From the NCBI RefSeq assembly GCF_010747475.1, contig NZ_VSLZ01000004.1, forward strand, positions 1-64,000: a stretch of 64,000 nucleotides of DNA, given 5' to 3'. The DNA is from Halorussus sp. MSC15.2. Its GTDB lineage: Archaea > Halobacteriota > Halobacteria > Halobacteriales > Haladaptataceae. Positions within the stretch are counted from its first letter, which is position 1. Each line of letters starts with the position of its first letter. The notes below the pieces were generated by a model. That model made no database searches. It was given only the letters and a program-made list of their open reading frames with translations, and had not been told where the DNA came from. Positions 24,603 to 33,638 of the stretch are shown here, piece by piece. The translations under genes were made by a program, and so were the position numbers.

Positions 24603-25337
24603 CTACGGGTCTGCCCCCGTTAAGCATTCCATACTCACTGATTCGACCCACATGTCGCCCACCGCGGAGTCGTCGGCCCGACTCGCACGAGGGACGCCGA
24701 CTATCCGCACTTCGTCGCCCTCCGACACTGTGCCCGTCAGGTCGTGTTCGAGCAGGACCGGGAGTCCGTCGCCGCCCGCCGGGTCCCGCACCGTCACCTC
24801 TTGGGCATCGACGTACTCGCTCGCCTCCGGCGCGAACGAGAGGTATCCGACCGAACTGCACCGCGGACACTTGGCGTTCGTCCGGAACTCCCGGCCCGAC
24901 TGGGCGACGTGGCGCGTGACCGCCTCGCACTTCGCGCACCGGAACCCCGCACGGACCACCTTCGGCCGGAGCGGCCCTGTCTCGGCGACGACGCCCCGCA
25001 TCGTGTGGAGGCTGTTGAGGTGGGTCGCCCGGAGGTCCGAGAGCGCCACCTCGCTCTCCGCGGGGAGGTCGCTGATTCGGAGGTAGACGTCGCGGAGGTC
25101 GCGGTCGGACTCCCCGGAGAGGAACCGCGAGAGCGCGGCCTTCCCCGCTCGCAACGCTTCGTCGGGGTTCGAGAGCAGCGGCCGCACGAATCGGTAGTCG
25201 TGACCGAACCGGTCGCAACTGACCGACAGCGCGCGCTCGTCGGGGTAGTTCTCGACGAACCGGCGCACCGACTCGTCGCGGTCGCGGTAGACGTACTCGC
25301 ACCACTTCTCGGTCAGGTCGCCGTTTCGCACTGCCAT
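24603..25337 (-). CDS. Stand-alone MCM N-terminal (OB-fold/zinc) domain protein lacking the helicase
   Basis: A 244-residue protein matching the non-catalytic half of the MCM replicative helicase. It has the helical A-domain (FVRPLLSNPDEALRAGKAAL), the OB-fold (VYLRISDLP, LNSLHTMRGVVAETGPLRPK), the zinc site Cys134/Cys137 (CAKC) with Cys157/Cys160 (CPRC), and the later FAPEASEYVDAQEVTVRDP and LVLEHDL-like VLLEHDLTGTVSEGDEVRIVG segments. It ends before any Walker motif, so it cannot hydrolyse ATP. It could modulate MCM loading or act as a single-strand binder. It lies between CGNAAACG array regions. The family match is made by eye. Confidence 0.75.
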   Translation of the reverse strand: MAVRNGDLTEKWCEYVYRDRDESVRRFVENYPDERALSVSCDRFGHDYRFVRPLLSNPDEALRAGKAALSRFLSGESDRDLRDVYLRISDLPAESEVALSDLRATHLNSLHTMRGVVAETGPLRPKVVRAGFRCAKCEAVTRHVAQSGREFRTNAKCPRCSSVGYLSFAPEASEYVDAQEVTVRDPAGGDGLPVLLEHDLTGTVSEGDEVRIVGVPRASRADDSAVGDMWVESVSMECLTGADP

Positions 25338-25816
25338 GGACGACCGTTCCGGCGCGTCGGTCTTTGTTACACACCTCCTGCCGGTCGCTCGTCCGACTTA
25401 GCGTCGTCCTGTGGTCGCAGTGCGGTCGGGCCTCGACGGAGGCGTCATCGTCTCTAGTGCCGGTATCGCCCGCGTTCCCGGTCCGATTTCCGTCTCCGTT
25501 TTCCGTTCCGTCAGCGTCACCGATTCCGTTTTCATTATCGTTTTCGAAACCGTTTACGTAAACATTTGCGTCAGGTCCGCCGGAGTCAGTCGCGTTGTCG
25601 GACTCGAACTGGACTCGGCGGGCGTATCGACCGAGTGCATCGGTACCCCCTCTGAATATGGACACGCCGTACCGAGTCAATCTGCACTGTGTCGTCCCGG
25701 CCGCAAACGCATACCTGTCGCCCAAACTTCGACGAACGCACCACCTTCGAATCGTCTCCCATTCACACCCGCAACTGCACCCGCAATTTATGACCTCTCG
25801 GGTGTCATTACCTATC
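25338..25816. other. Divergent intergenic region with CG-phased array
   Basis: Separates the MCM-like gene and the FAD/Fe-S dehydrogenase. It contains the phased array at 25485-25570 and, at 25786-25791, a TTTATG box 27-31 bases before the dehydrogenase ATG. Open frames crossing it are low-complexity products of the repeats and are not taken as genes. Confidence 0.55.
25485..25570. repeat. Array d: CG dinucleotide every 6 bases, with 12-bp CGTTTNCG units
   Basis: CG occurs at 25491, 25497, 25509, 25515, 25521, 25527, 25539, 25545, 25551, 25557 and 25569, all in the same 6-base phase. The clearest 12-bp units are CGTTTTCGAAAC (25539) and CGTTTACGTAAA (25551). It reveals that the basic period of the family is six. 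Confidence 0.7.
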
Positions 25817-28795
25817 ATGTCGTCTCCGCCCGCCGACGGTCTCGACGTCGAGAGCTACCGCGAATCGGTCGGTATCGACGCGCCCGACGACCCCGCTCAC
25901 ACCGAACTGGCGGCCGCCCTCCGCCGGGCGTGCGAGGGCGAGGTCCGGTTCGACGAGTACACTCAGATTCTGTACGCGACCGACGGGAGCATCTACCAAG
26001 CCCGGCCCGCGGGCGTCGTCTTCCCGACCGACGCCGCCGACGCGCAGACCGCGATGGCGGTGGCGGCCGACCACGACGCGCCGGTTCTGCCCCGCGGCGC
26101 TGGGTCGTCGCTGGCCGGGCAGGCCGTCGGTCCCGGGTGCGTCGTCGTCGACTTTACGCGGCACATGGACGCGATTCTGGACGTGGACCCCGAGACCGAG
26201 CGTGCGACGGTCCAACCCGGCGTCGTGCAGGACGACCTCGATTCGCGTCTCGCGGAGGACGGCCTGAAGTTCGCGCCCGACCCGGCGTCGTCGAACCGCG
26301 CGACGGTCGGCGGAGGTATCGGAAACAACTCGACGGGCGCACACTCGGTCCGGTACGGCATCACCGACGCCTACGTCGAGGCGGTCGAAGCGGTCCTCGC
26401 CGACGGAAGCCGGATTCGCGCCCGAGAGGTCGAATTCGACGGTCCCGAGTACGAGCGTATCGTTTCGAAGGACGACCGCGAGGCCCACATTTACCGCACG
26501 GTCCGCGCCATCGTGGAGGGGAACGCCGAGGAGATAGCCGAGCGATACCCGGACCTCAAGCGGTCGGTGTCTGGCTACAACCTCCACGAGTGCGTTTACG
26601 AAAACGCAAACGGAAACGAATGCGTAAATCTCGCCAAGCTGTTCGTCGGCGCGGAGGGGACGCTGGGCGTCGTGACCGAGGCGACCCTCTCGCTGGTCTC
26701 CAAACCCGACGAGACGGCGGTGGCGCTCTACTGCTTCTCGGACCTGCTGTCGGCGATGGAGGCGGTCCCCGTCGCGCTCGACTACGACCCGAGTGCGGTC
26801 GAACTCATGGACGACGAGGTGTTCCGACTGGCCCGGGAGTCCGCAGAGTACGCGGAGTACGCCGACCCGATTCCCGACGACGCCGCGGCCGCGCTGATGC
26901 TGGAGTTCGACTCGGAGGTCCACGACGACCTGACCGACGCCGTCGCCGAGACCAACGCGGAGTTCGTCCGCGATGGCGAGGCCTTCGACGTGCTGGAGGC
27001 TTACGACGACGAGTCGCAGGCGAAACTGTGGAAACTCCGGAAGGCCGCCATCCCCCTGCTGATGAGCATGGAGGGCGACCCCAAGCCCTACCCATTCATC
27101 GAGGACGCCTCGGTGCCGCCCGCGGAACTGGCCGAGTACGTGCAGGGGTTCGAGGGCGTCTTGGAGGCCCACGACACCTCGGCGGCCTACTTCGCCCACG
27201 CCGGAAGCGGCACCCTCCACGTTCGACCGGTGCTGAACCTCAAGTCCGAGGCGGACGTCGAGAAGATGCAGTCCATCGCCGAGGACGTGACCTCGCTCGT
27301 TCTCGACCACCACGGGTCGTTCTCCGGTGAGCACGGCGACGGACTGGCCCGCACCCAGTTCAATCCCAAGATGTACGGCCCGGAGCTATGGGACGCCTTC
27401 AAGCAACTCAAGACCGCCTTCGACCCAGACTGGCGGATGAACCCCGGGAAGGTGGTCTTCGAGGAGGAGTCACCCACCGACATGCGCGAGAACCTGCGGT
27501 ACGGCCCGGCCTACTCGTCGCTCGAACCCGCGACCGAGCAGGATTTCTCCAAGGAGGGCGGCTTCTCGCACCTCGTGGAACTCTGCAACGGGTGCGGAAC
27601 GTGCCGACAGACCGACTCCGACGTGATGTGTCCCTCCTACCGCGGCATGGACGAGGAGGTGGCGACCACTCGCGGCCGGGCCAACATGCTCCGGGCCGCC
27701 ATCTCCGGCGAACTCCCGCCTGAAGAGATGCACACCGAACGATTCCAGAAGGAGGTGCTGGACCTCTGTCTCGGCTGTAAGGGCTGCCAGAGCGACTGCC
27801 CGACCGGCGTGGACCTCGCCAAACTCAAAGCCGAGGTCAAACACCGATACCACGAGGAGGAGGGCGCGAGCCTGCGCGAGCGACTGTTCGCCGAGGCGGA
27901 CCGACTGGCCGCGGTCGGGTCCGCGCTCGCGCCGGTGTCGAACTGGCTGGCCGACCTGCCGGGGACTGGTCTCGTCGCCGAGAAGGCGCTGGGCGTCGCC
28001 CGCGAGCGCGACGTCCCGGCGTTCGCCGACCAGTCGTTCGAGGCGTGGTTCGAGTCCCGCGGCGGTCCCCGAGTCCCTGAGTCCCGCGCCGACGACAGGG
28101 TCCTGCTCGTGCCGGACACCTACACCAACTACGTCTATCCCCGGACCGGCCGGGCCGCGGTGCAGGTCCTCGAAGCCGCGGGCGTCCACGTTCGAGTTCC
28201 CGACGCCGACCCGAGCGGCCGCCCTGCCTACTCCGAGGGATTCCTCGACGTGGCGCGCGAACGCGCCGAGTCGAACGTCGTCCGCTTCGCCCCGCGGGTC
28301 CGCGATGGCTGGTCGGTCGTCTACCCCGAACCCTCCGACGCAGCGATGGTGCAGGACGAGTATCTGGACCTGCTCCCCGACGCCGAGGGGGCCGCGGCGC
28401 TCGCCGAGAACGCCTACGGCGTCTGCGAGTACCTCGACCTGACCGGCCGCGACGAGGAAATCGAGTTCGACGCCCCTGCAGACCGACTCGCCTACCACGG
28501 CCACTGCAACCAGAAGGCGCTTGGCACCGCCGACCACGCCGCCGCGGTCCTCGACCGGGCGGGCTACGACGTGGCCGCGCTCGACTCGGGCTGTTGCGGT
28601 ATGGCCGGGAGCTTCGGCTACCACACCGAACACTACGACCTCTCGCAGGCCATCGCCGACGACCTGCGCGACCGGATTTCCGAGGCCGACGCCGACGAGG
28701 TGGTCGCACCGGGCGCGTCCTGCCGGTCACAACTCGAAACCCAGCGTCCGACCCACCCCGTCGAGAAGTTGGCCGCGGCGCTCCCGTGGCGCTGA
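25817..28795 (+). CDS. FAD-linked oxidase fused to Fe-S/CCG domain (D-lactate/glycolate dehydrogenase-like)
   Basis: A 992-residue fusion. Residues about 30-530 are a GlcD-type FAD-binding oxidase (PRGAGSSLAGQAVG, ASSNRATVGGGIGNNSTGAH, LFVGAEGTLGVVTEA, HHGSFSGEHGDGLAR). Residues about 590-680 carry two ferredoxin-like clusters (CNGCGTC and CLGCKGCQSDCPTG). The C-terminus has a CCG-type domain (GHCNQKALG, SGCCGMAGSFGYH). Such enzymes oxidise D-2-hydroxyacids at the membrane and pass electrons to quinone; the exact substrate is unknown. A TTTATG box fits the ATG at 25817. Residues about 259-271 (VYENANGNECVN) come from an in-frame 12-bp repeat array. Confidence 0.9.
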   Translation: MSSPPADGLDVESYRESVGIDAPDDPAHTELAAALRRACEGEVRFDEYTQILYATDGSIYQARPAGVVFPTDAADAQTAMAVAADHDAPVLPRGAGSSLAGQAVGPGCVVVDFTRHMDAILDVDPETERATVQPGVVQDDLDSRLAEDGLKFAPDPASSNRATVGGGIGNNSTGAHSVRYGITDAYVEAVEAVLADGSRIRAREVEFDGPEYERIVSKDDREAHIYRTVRAIVEGNAEEIAERYPDLKRSVSGYNLHECVYENANGNECVNLAKLFVGAEGTLGVVTEATLSLVSKPDETAVALYCFSDLLSAMEAVPVALDYDPSAVELMDDEVFRLARESAEYAEYADPIPDDAAAALMLEFDSEVHDDLTDAVAETNAEFVRDGEAFDVLEAYDDESQAKLWKLRKAAIPLLMSMEGDPKPYPFIEDASVPPAELAEYVQGFEGVLEAHDTSAAYFAHAGSGTLHVRPVLNLKSEADVEKMQSIAEDVTSLVLDHHGSFSGEHGDGLARTQFNPKMYGPELWDAFKQLKTAFDPDWRMNPGKVVFEEESPTDMRENLRYGPAYSSLEPATEQDFSKEGGFSHLVELCNGCGTCRQTDSDVMCPSYRGMDEEVATTRGRANMLRAAISGELPPEEMHTERFQKEVLDLCLGCKGCQSDCPTGVDLAKLKAEVKHRYHEEEGASLRERLFAEADRLAAVGSALAPVSNWLADLPGTGLVAEKALGVARERDVPAFADQSFEAWFESRGGPRVPESRADDRVLLVPDTYTNYVYPRTGRAAVQVLEAAGVHVRVPDADPSGRPAYSEGFLDVARERAESNVVRFAPRVRDGWSVVYPEPSDAAMVQDEYLDLLPDAEGAAALAENAYGVCEYLDLTGRDEEIEFDAPADRLAYHGHCNQKALGTADHAAAVLDRAGYDVAALDSGCCGMAGSFGYHTEHYDLSQAIADDLRDRISEADADEVVAPGASCRSQLETQRPTHPVEKLAAALPWR
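26593..26628. repeat. Array e: three 12-bp units inside the FAD/Fe-S dehydrogenase gene
   Basis: CGTTTACGAAAA, CGCAAACGGAAA and CGAATGCGTAAA in exact phase. Because 12 is a multiple of three the array keeps the frame and adds an Asn/Glu/Val-rich loop just before the conserved NLAKLFVGAEGTLG motif. Confidence 0.75.
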
Positions 28796-28968
28796 CGGCG
28801 AACCCGCGGACCGGCGGTGGTCGTAACATTCGCTGACCGAGCCGTCCCGACTATCGGTTCAGACGCCGACGGTGATTCGCTACGTTCCCGCACGCTGCCA
28901 ATTATCCACACTGGTAATCACCGGATAGGTTTAAACCTCTGGACCGTGAAACGCCTCCAAGTAGCGAA

Positions 28969-29247
28969 ATGCAACCGATGGAAATCGCCTACGTCGTTCT
29001 CAGCGTGACCCTCGTAATCGCGGGTCTGACGCTGGTCGCGATGGCGGCACGCGCGTACATCGAAACGGAGAACCGAGCGATGCTGTTGCTCTCTATCGGG
29101 TTCTCGTTCGTCGTGGCCGCGGCGGTGGCCACCACCTTCAGCGCGTTCCTGACCGACTTCACGCGGAGTCGCCTCCTGTTGACGGTCAACTACGCGGTGA
29201 CGACGGTCGGGTACGTCTTCATCGTGTCGAGCGTTCGGACGCAGTAA
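28969..29247 (+). CDS. Small three-helix membrane protein (DUF7521-like)
   Basis: A 92-residue protein with three predicted membrane segments: residues 5-27, 37-60 and 68-88, with charged loops RAYIETENRA and TDFTRSRLL. Haloarchaea encode many such small membrane proteins (DUF7521, from memory) commonly beside winged-helix regulators, though none adjoins here. A GTTTAAACC element at 28929 is a probable promoter. Met4 is an alternative start. Function unknown. Confidence 0.7.
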   Translation: MQPMEIAYVVLSVTLVIAGLTLVAMAARAYIETENRAMLLLSIGFSFVVAAAVATTFSAFLTDFTRSRLLLTVNYAVTTVGYVFIVSSVRTQ

Positions 29248-29592
29248 CTCGGTCCTACTTCTGTCGGTCGTGGGTTGTCGGACGTGTTCGCGCTCTCCTT
29301 CTATCGTGGTGTTGCGGTTGAAGGTGGAGACTGTGTGGAGTGGGAGGATGGAGGTGTGGGTGAATATTGGAGGTAATACGAGGTTCGGACTGTAGGTGAC
29401 ACGAAGGAGGAGGCTGTTTGTGGCACGAAGGGAACGACAGTCGGAAAGAAGCTAGCTACTGCTCGAGCAAGTGAGTACGGCAACTGCGCTGCCCCCTCCA
29501 GAACAGCACCGCGACAGCCTCGAACCTCCCACCGGACCGGCCGTTCTGCCGCCTCGGAAACCTACTTGCCGCGCGACGCCGACGGTTCCCTC
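29248..29592. other. Purine/G-rich intergenic stretch
   Basis: No convincing gene. From about 29310 to 29450 the plus strand is strongly purine-rich with many GG and GGG runs (29322-29372), plus two similar segments GTGACACGAAGG and GTGGCACGAAGG. This is unlike the rest of the window and may be a decayed element, structured RNA or G-quadruplex-prone DNA. Confidence 0.4.
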
Positions 29593-30369
29593 GTGACAGA
29601 CGCCTCCGAATTCAAGCGACGACTCCGCGACGGCGACGCCGTGGTCGGCCACTGGCTCTCCATCGGCCACGCCGCGGTCGCAGAGGTCTGCGCCCGCGAC
29701 GCCGACTTCGCGGTCGTGGACACCGAACACGCACCGACCGACATCGACACCGTCGCCGACACCGTCCGGGCCGTGGAGGCCGCGGGCGACGGGACCACCG
29801 CCGCGCTCGCTCGCGCCGCGTGGAACGACCCCGTGCGAATCAAGCGGTTGCTGGACACCGGCGTCGCCGGCGTCCTCGTCCCGATGGTCGAGACCGCAGC
29901 GGAGGCCCGCGAGGCGGTCGAAGCCACACGCTACCCGCCGGAGGGCGTCCGGGGCATCGCCGGGTCGCGCGCCAACGACTACGGCCGGGACCTCGCCGAG
30001 CAGGTCGCGTCCGGCGGCGACCACCTCGTGACCGTCGTGCAGGTCGAGACCGAGCGCGCGGCCGAGAACGCCGCCGACATCGCCGCGGTCGAGGGCGTGG
30101 ACGCACTGCTCGTCGGTCCCGCCGACCTCTCGGGGTCGTTGGGCGTGTTCGGCGAGTACGACTCCGAGACATTCCGCGAGACCGTCGAGGATGTCCTCGA
30201 CCGCGCCCACGAGTCCGAGACGCCGGTCGGCACCCTCGCCACCTCCGAGGATGAGATTCGGCGTTGGAGCGACTACGGCTACGACTACCAGATAGTCGGC
30301 ACCGACGCGGGCTACCTCGCCAGCGGTGCCGAGCGCGCTCACGACGCGTACGACGACGCGATGCGATGA
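29593..30369 (+). CDS. HpcH/HpaI-family aldolase
   Basis: A 258-residue class II (metal-dependent) aldolase of the HpaI type, which cleaves 4-hydroxy-2-oxo acids such as 4-hydroxy-2-oxoheptanedioate or 2-keto-3-deoxysugar acids. Signatures: GHWLSIGHAAVAEVCARDAD, FAVVDTEHAP (metal/base region), GVAGVLVPMVETAAEA, VRGIAGSRANDYG (usual G-rich RASxYG motif altered) and ALLVGPADLSGSLG. The GTG at 29593 gives the normal family length; an upstream TTG at 29566 is less likely. Its stop overlaps the next ATG by four bases (ATGA). Confidence 0.9.
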   Translation: MTDASEFKRRLRDGDAVVGHWLSIGHAAVAEVCARDADFAVVDTEHAPTDIDTVADTVRAVEAAGDGTTAALARAAWNDPVRIKRLLDTGVAGVLVPMVETAAEAREAVEATRYPPEGVRGIAGSRANDYGRDLAEQVASGGDHLVTVVQVETERAAENAADIAAVEGVDALLVGPADLSGSLGVFGEYDSETFRETVEDVLDRAHESETPVGTLATSEDEIRRWSDYGYDYQIVGTDAGYLASGAERAHDAYDDAMR

Positions 30370-31662
30370 CGGGCGACCCGCCCGATTCCCCGTTCGCGTC
30401 GCCCGACCTGACCTGCTACCGGTGCGGCCGGACCGCGGCCTTTCCCGACCGCAAGCGATGCGAGTGCGGCGAACCGCTCTGGTTCGACACTGCCGAGCGG
30501 CCGCAGACTTCGAGTGGCCCGTCTCCGAGCGGTCGGTACGCCGCGGCGGCGGAGATTCCGGGGTCTGGCGCTACGCCGACCTCCTGCCGGTCGGACCTCT
30601 CGCTGGCGCGAACGCGGGCGTCGCCGCGGCCGCTGGCGCGACCCCGCTCGTCCGCGTTCCGGACCTCGACGCCGGATGCAGACTCCACCTCAAAGACGAG
30701 AGCGAGAATCCGACGGGCAGTTTCAAGGACCGCGGGAGCGCGGTCGGCGCGGCGTGGGCCAGCGCGGCGGGACGCGACTGGGTCGGCACCGTCTCGCACG
30801 GCAACATGGCCATCAGCGTGGCCGCCAACGCCGCCGGGAGCGGTCCCGACGGCCCGAACGCGCTCGTGCTGGTCCCCGACGACATCTCGGGCGAGCGACT
30901 CGCGGCCATCGCCCGGTACGACCCAGCGGTTCTCCGGGTGGCGGGCGATTACGGCCGACTCTACTACGACGCCCTCGACGCCGACGCGCCGGTCGAGTTC
31001 GTCAACTCCGACACGCCCCTCCGCGTGGCCGGGCAGAAGACCACGGCGCTGGAACTCTGCGAGGCGTTCGCGTCGGCGGGGGGCGCGTCCGGACCGACGG
31101 GCGCGAGTTCCCCCGCGCCGGACGCTATCGTCCTCCCGGTGAGCAGCGGGGGCCACGCTAGCGCGACGTGGAAGGCCCTGCGCGAACTCCGGGCCGCGGG
31201 CCTGCTCGCCGAGTCCGACCTGCCGAGACTCTACCTCGTACAGGCCGCGGCCTGCGACCCCATCGCGGCCGCCTACCGCCGGGGCGCGGACGAGGTGACC
31301 GCAGCAAGCGACACCGAGGACACCGTCGCCTACTCCATCGCCAACGCGGACCCGCCGAGCGGGACGCGGGCGCTCGCGGCTGCCCGCGAGACCGGGGGCG
31401 CGGTCCTCTCGGTGCCGGACGACGCGATTCTGGACGCGAAGGCCGACCTCGCGGCGACGCGGGCTTCTGCGTCGAATCGGCCTCCGCGACGACGCTCGCC
31501 GGGGTTCGGCGACTCTCGGAGCGCGGCGAACTCGCACCGGACGACGACGTGGTCGCGGTGCTGACGGGGACCGGATTCCGCGAACTCGACGCCGACGGCG
31601 AGAAGCCGGACGCCGTCGGACTCGACGACCTGCCGGAGCGTCTGCGGGCGCTCACCAGTTGA
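30366..31662 (+). pseudogene. Threonine-synthase-like PLP enzyme with two frameshifts
   Basis: The product would be about 430 residues: an N-terminal zinc ribbon (CYRCGRTAAFPDRKRCECGEPLWF), then a fold-type II PLP domain with the catalytic lysine in ENPTGSFKDRGS and the PLP-phosphate loop VSSGGHASATWKAL. The frame changes near 30500 (before ADFEWPVSERSV) and again near 31460 (before GDAGFCVESASATTLAG), ending in VVAVLTGTGFRELD at 31662. Each break is fixed by one added base. The ATG overlaps the aldolase stop, so the pair forms an operon. It could be a threonine synthase paralogue or related lyase. Real decay or sequence error remain open. Confidence 0.75.
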
Positions 31663-31680
31663 CGAACAGCCGTCGGGGAA

Positions 31681-31920
31681 TCACTCCTCCGCGAAGACGA
31701 ACGACTCGATTTCACGGCGTTCGCCCTCTGGGTCGTCGTTCTCGTACTTGTATCGAACCCCGTCTTCCTCGTCCTCGGTGACTCGATGCGCCCCGTCGCA
31801 GAAGGGGTACTCTTCCGAGAGACCGCAGAGGCAAACGGCGACGTCGCCTTTCTCCTCGTCCAAGTCGCTCTCGTCGAGTTTGAGCGGACCGGTCGCGTCG
31901 TGGGTAATCTCGCGGACCAT
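31681..31920 (-). CDS. CDGSH iron-sulfur domain protein
   Basis: A 79-residue acidic protein carrying one CDGSH-type [2Fe-2S] site with the three-Cys-one-His ligand set Cys30, Cys32, Cys41 and His45 (CLCGLSEEYPFCDGAH). Such domains act in redox sensing, electron transfer or Fe-S handling. Residues 1-20 (GPLKLDESDL) match the usual N-terminal strand. It is 39 bases downstream of the OYE-type gene on the same strand, so the two may be co-transcribed. Confidence 0.93.
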   Translation of the reverse strand: MVREITHDATGPLKLDESDLDEEKGDVAVCLCGLSEEYPFCDGAHRVTEDEEDGVRYKYENDDPEGERREIESFVFAEE

Positions 31921-31959
31921 GGCCGACGGTAGCGTCCGGGCCTCCTTATCTCTGGTCGG

Positions 31960-33273
31960 TCAGTCCCGTTCGTACGTACCCTCGCGCTCCAGTTCGCCGC
32001 GCTCGGCCAGCACCTCCGGCGTCCGGCAGACTCCGTTCGCGCCGGTGACCTGCGGGACGGTGCAGTTGTTGCAGTTGTCGCAGACCGCCTCGGCCGCGTC
32101 GTTGGCCGAATCGAGGAGGCGCGCGGGCAGTCGCGGTTCGGCGTAGAACGGGCGGCCCATCCCGACCGCGTCGCAGACCTGCTCGGAGCCATCGCTTCCG
32201 AGCAAGTCGTCAATCTGCTCGCGGCTCCGAATCCCGCCCTCCAGCAGGACCGGGACGGACGTCCGCTCGCGGACGCGCCGGGCGAGGTCGGCGTTCCACC
32301 CCGGTTCGAAGTCGTATGCGACCGCCTCGACGCGATTCGCGGCCGCGACCAGCGCCGCCTTCCACCTGCTCCCGAACGCCGCGACGTACCCCTCGCGGAA
32401 CTGCTCGTCACGCCACGCTCGGTCGGGAAACCGCCCGCGGACGATGCTCATGTCCCAGAACGTCGAACACCGGACCGGCACGAGCGCGTCGTAGCCGATG
32501 CGGTCGAGGCGCGCACAGATTTCGACGGCGTCGTCGTCGGTGAGATGTCGCCGGACGAACGGCGGCGACGCCGTCTCGGCGGGCACTTTCGCGACGAGAG
32601 CAACGTCGCCCGCCCGCGCCCGAATCTCGTCGTGTACTACCTCCAAGAAGCGCACGCCGTCGGCGAACTCGTCGTCCCGGCGGTTGTAGAACGGCGAGAG
32701 GAACTGCTGGAAGATGCCCATGTTCGCCCCGGCGAGGTGGACACCGTCGTAGCCCGCGTCGTCGGCGTTGGCCGCGCACCGACCGACGTCAGCGGCGAGT
32801 TCGTACACCTCCTCGGTCGAGAGGACGCGCGCGTCGAGGGCGAGGAAGCCGAGTCGGTCGGCGAGTCGGAGTGGCCACGGCGGTTCTGACACGGCGAGTT
32901 GCGACAACTCCGGGTTGGCCCGGCGGTACTCGGCGTGCCACGTCTCCATAGTCCGGAGACCGCCGTGGTCCAACTGGGCGAAGATGCGTCCGCCGTGGTC
33001 GTGTATCGCGTCGGTGAGCGCCGACAGGGTCCGCGCGAACTCAGGGTCCGCGAGCGGGGTCATCGAGGGCGCGACCCGGCCGCCCTCCTCGCGAACGGGG
33101 GCCGCCCCCTGAAAGACGAGTCCGGCCCCGGCCGCCGCCGCGGGTTCGAGTTCGCTCGCGAGCGTCTCGGGGGCGTCCGGTCCGTCGCCAGCGCATTCGA
33201 GCAGGGGCGCGCGATACAGTCTGTTCGGGAGTTCTAGACCCCCGACTTCGAGGGGCGCTTCGAGTTCGGGCAC
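31960..33273 (-). CDS. Old-yellow-enzyme-type NADH:flavin oxidoreductase with C-terminal Cys cluster
   Basis: A 437-residue TIM-barrel flavoenzyme. Visible features: start PLEVGGLELPNRLYRAPL (FMN strand 1), RIFAQLDHGG, AGYDGVHLAGANMGIFQQFLSPFYNRRDDEFADG, and the FMN phosphate region VPVLLEGGIRSREQ plus AVGMGRPFYAEP. The C-terminus has CDNCNNC followed by a distant Cys, resembling the [4Fe-4S] ligands of 2,4-dienoyl-CoA reductase-like members, but with no FAD/NAD domains after it. The substrate is unknown. A CDGSH protein follows, a possible redox partner. Confidence 0.9.
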   Translation of the reverse strand: MPELEAPLEVGGLELPNRLYRAPLLECAGDGPDAPETLASELEPAAAAGAGLVFQGAAPVREEGGRVAPSMTPLADPEFARTLSALTDAIHDHGGRIFAQLDHGGLRTMETWHAEYRRANPELSQLAVSEPPWPLRLADRLGFLALDARVLSTEEVYELAADVGRCAANADDAGYDGVHLAGANMGIFQQFLSPFYNRRDDEFADGVRFLEVVHDEIRARAGDVALVAKVPAETASPPFVRRHLTDDDAVEICARLDRIGYDALVPVRCSTFWDMSIVRGRFPDRAWRDEQFREGYVAAFGSRWKAALVAAANRVEAVAYDFEPGWNADLARRVRERTSVPVLLEGGIRSREQIDDLLGSDGSEQVCDAVGMGRPFYAEPRLPARLLDSANDAAEAVCDNCNNCTVPQVTGANGVCRTPEVLAERGELEREGTYERD

Positions 33274-33638
33274 GCTCTCGTCTCTCTTCGACGGGTTTCG
33301 GGTAAAGTGTTGGGCCGCCGTCCGGTGCGCGCCGATTCCGTGATAACACGTAAATATCTTACTTTGAGGACTATCTACCTATCTCTGAGAATTCTATTTC
33401 TGTGCGATGCGAAACACTTATTATTCCCCGCAACGAAATATTACACAGGAAGTAAAGTAGAAATAAAATCGCTGCTTTTTTCTAACAGTTCCCCGTAGAT
33501 ACGTCTCCGGCGCTCGCATACTAGACGCTCGAACGCTCTCGACGACGAACTACACGCTAACCGACCCGACGAGCGACGCGTGGCGCGACCGCTCGCCGGA
33601 CCGTCGTGCGACGCGACACCCGACCACAGAACGCACCC
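33274..33638. other. AT-rich divergent intergenic region
   Basis: From about 33340 to 33500 the sequence is markedly AT-rich (TAAATATCTTACTTT, ACTTATTATTCC, AAATATTACACAGG, AGAAATAAAATCG) in a GC-rich genome. It holds promoters for the OYE-type gene (minus) and possibly the Nudix gene (plus). No gene is seen; horizontally acquired DNA or a replication/regulatory element are possible. Confidence 0.45.

Noticed and set aside
25338-25816. Coding frames across the repeat region giving Asn/Glu/Val-rich peptides
   Set aside because: These arise because the 6-bp period is codon-compatible. No start signal or family match supports them.
29301-29483. Minus-strand 60-codon frame in the purine-rich intergenic stretch
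   Set aside because: Ser/Pro/Thr-rich composition simply reflects the pyrimidine-rich strand; no motif or promoter.
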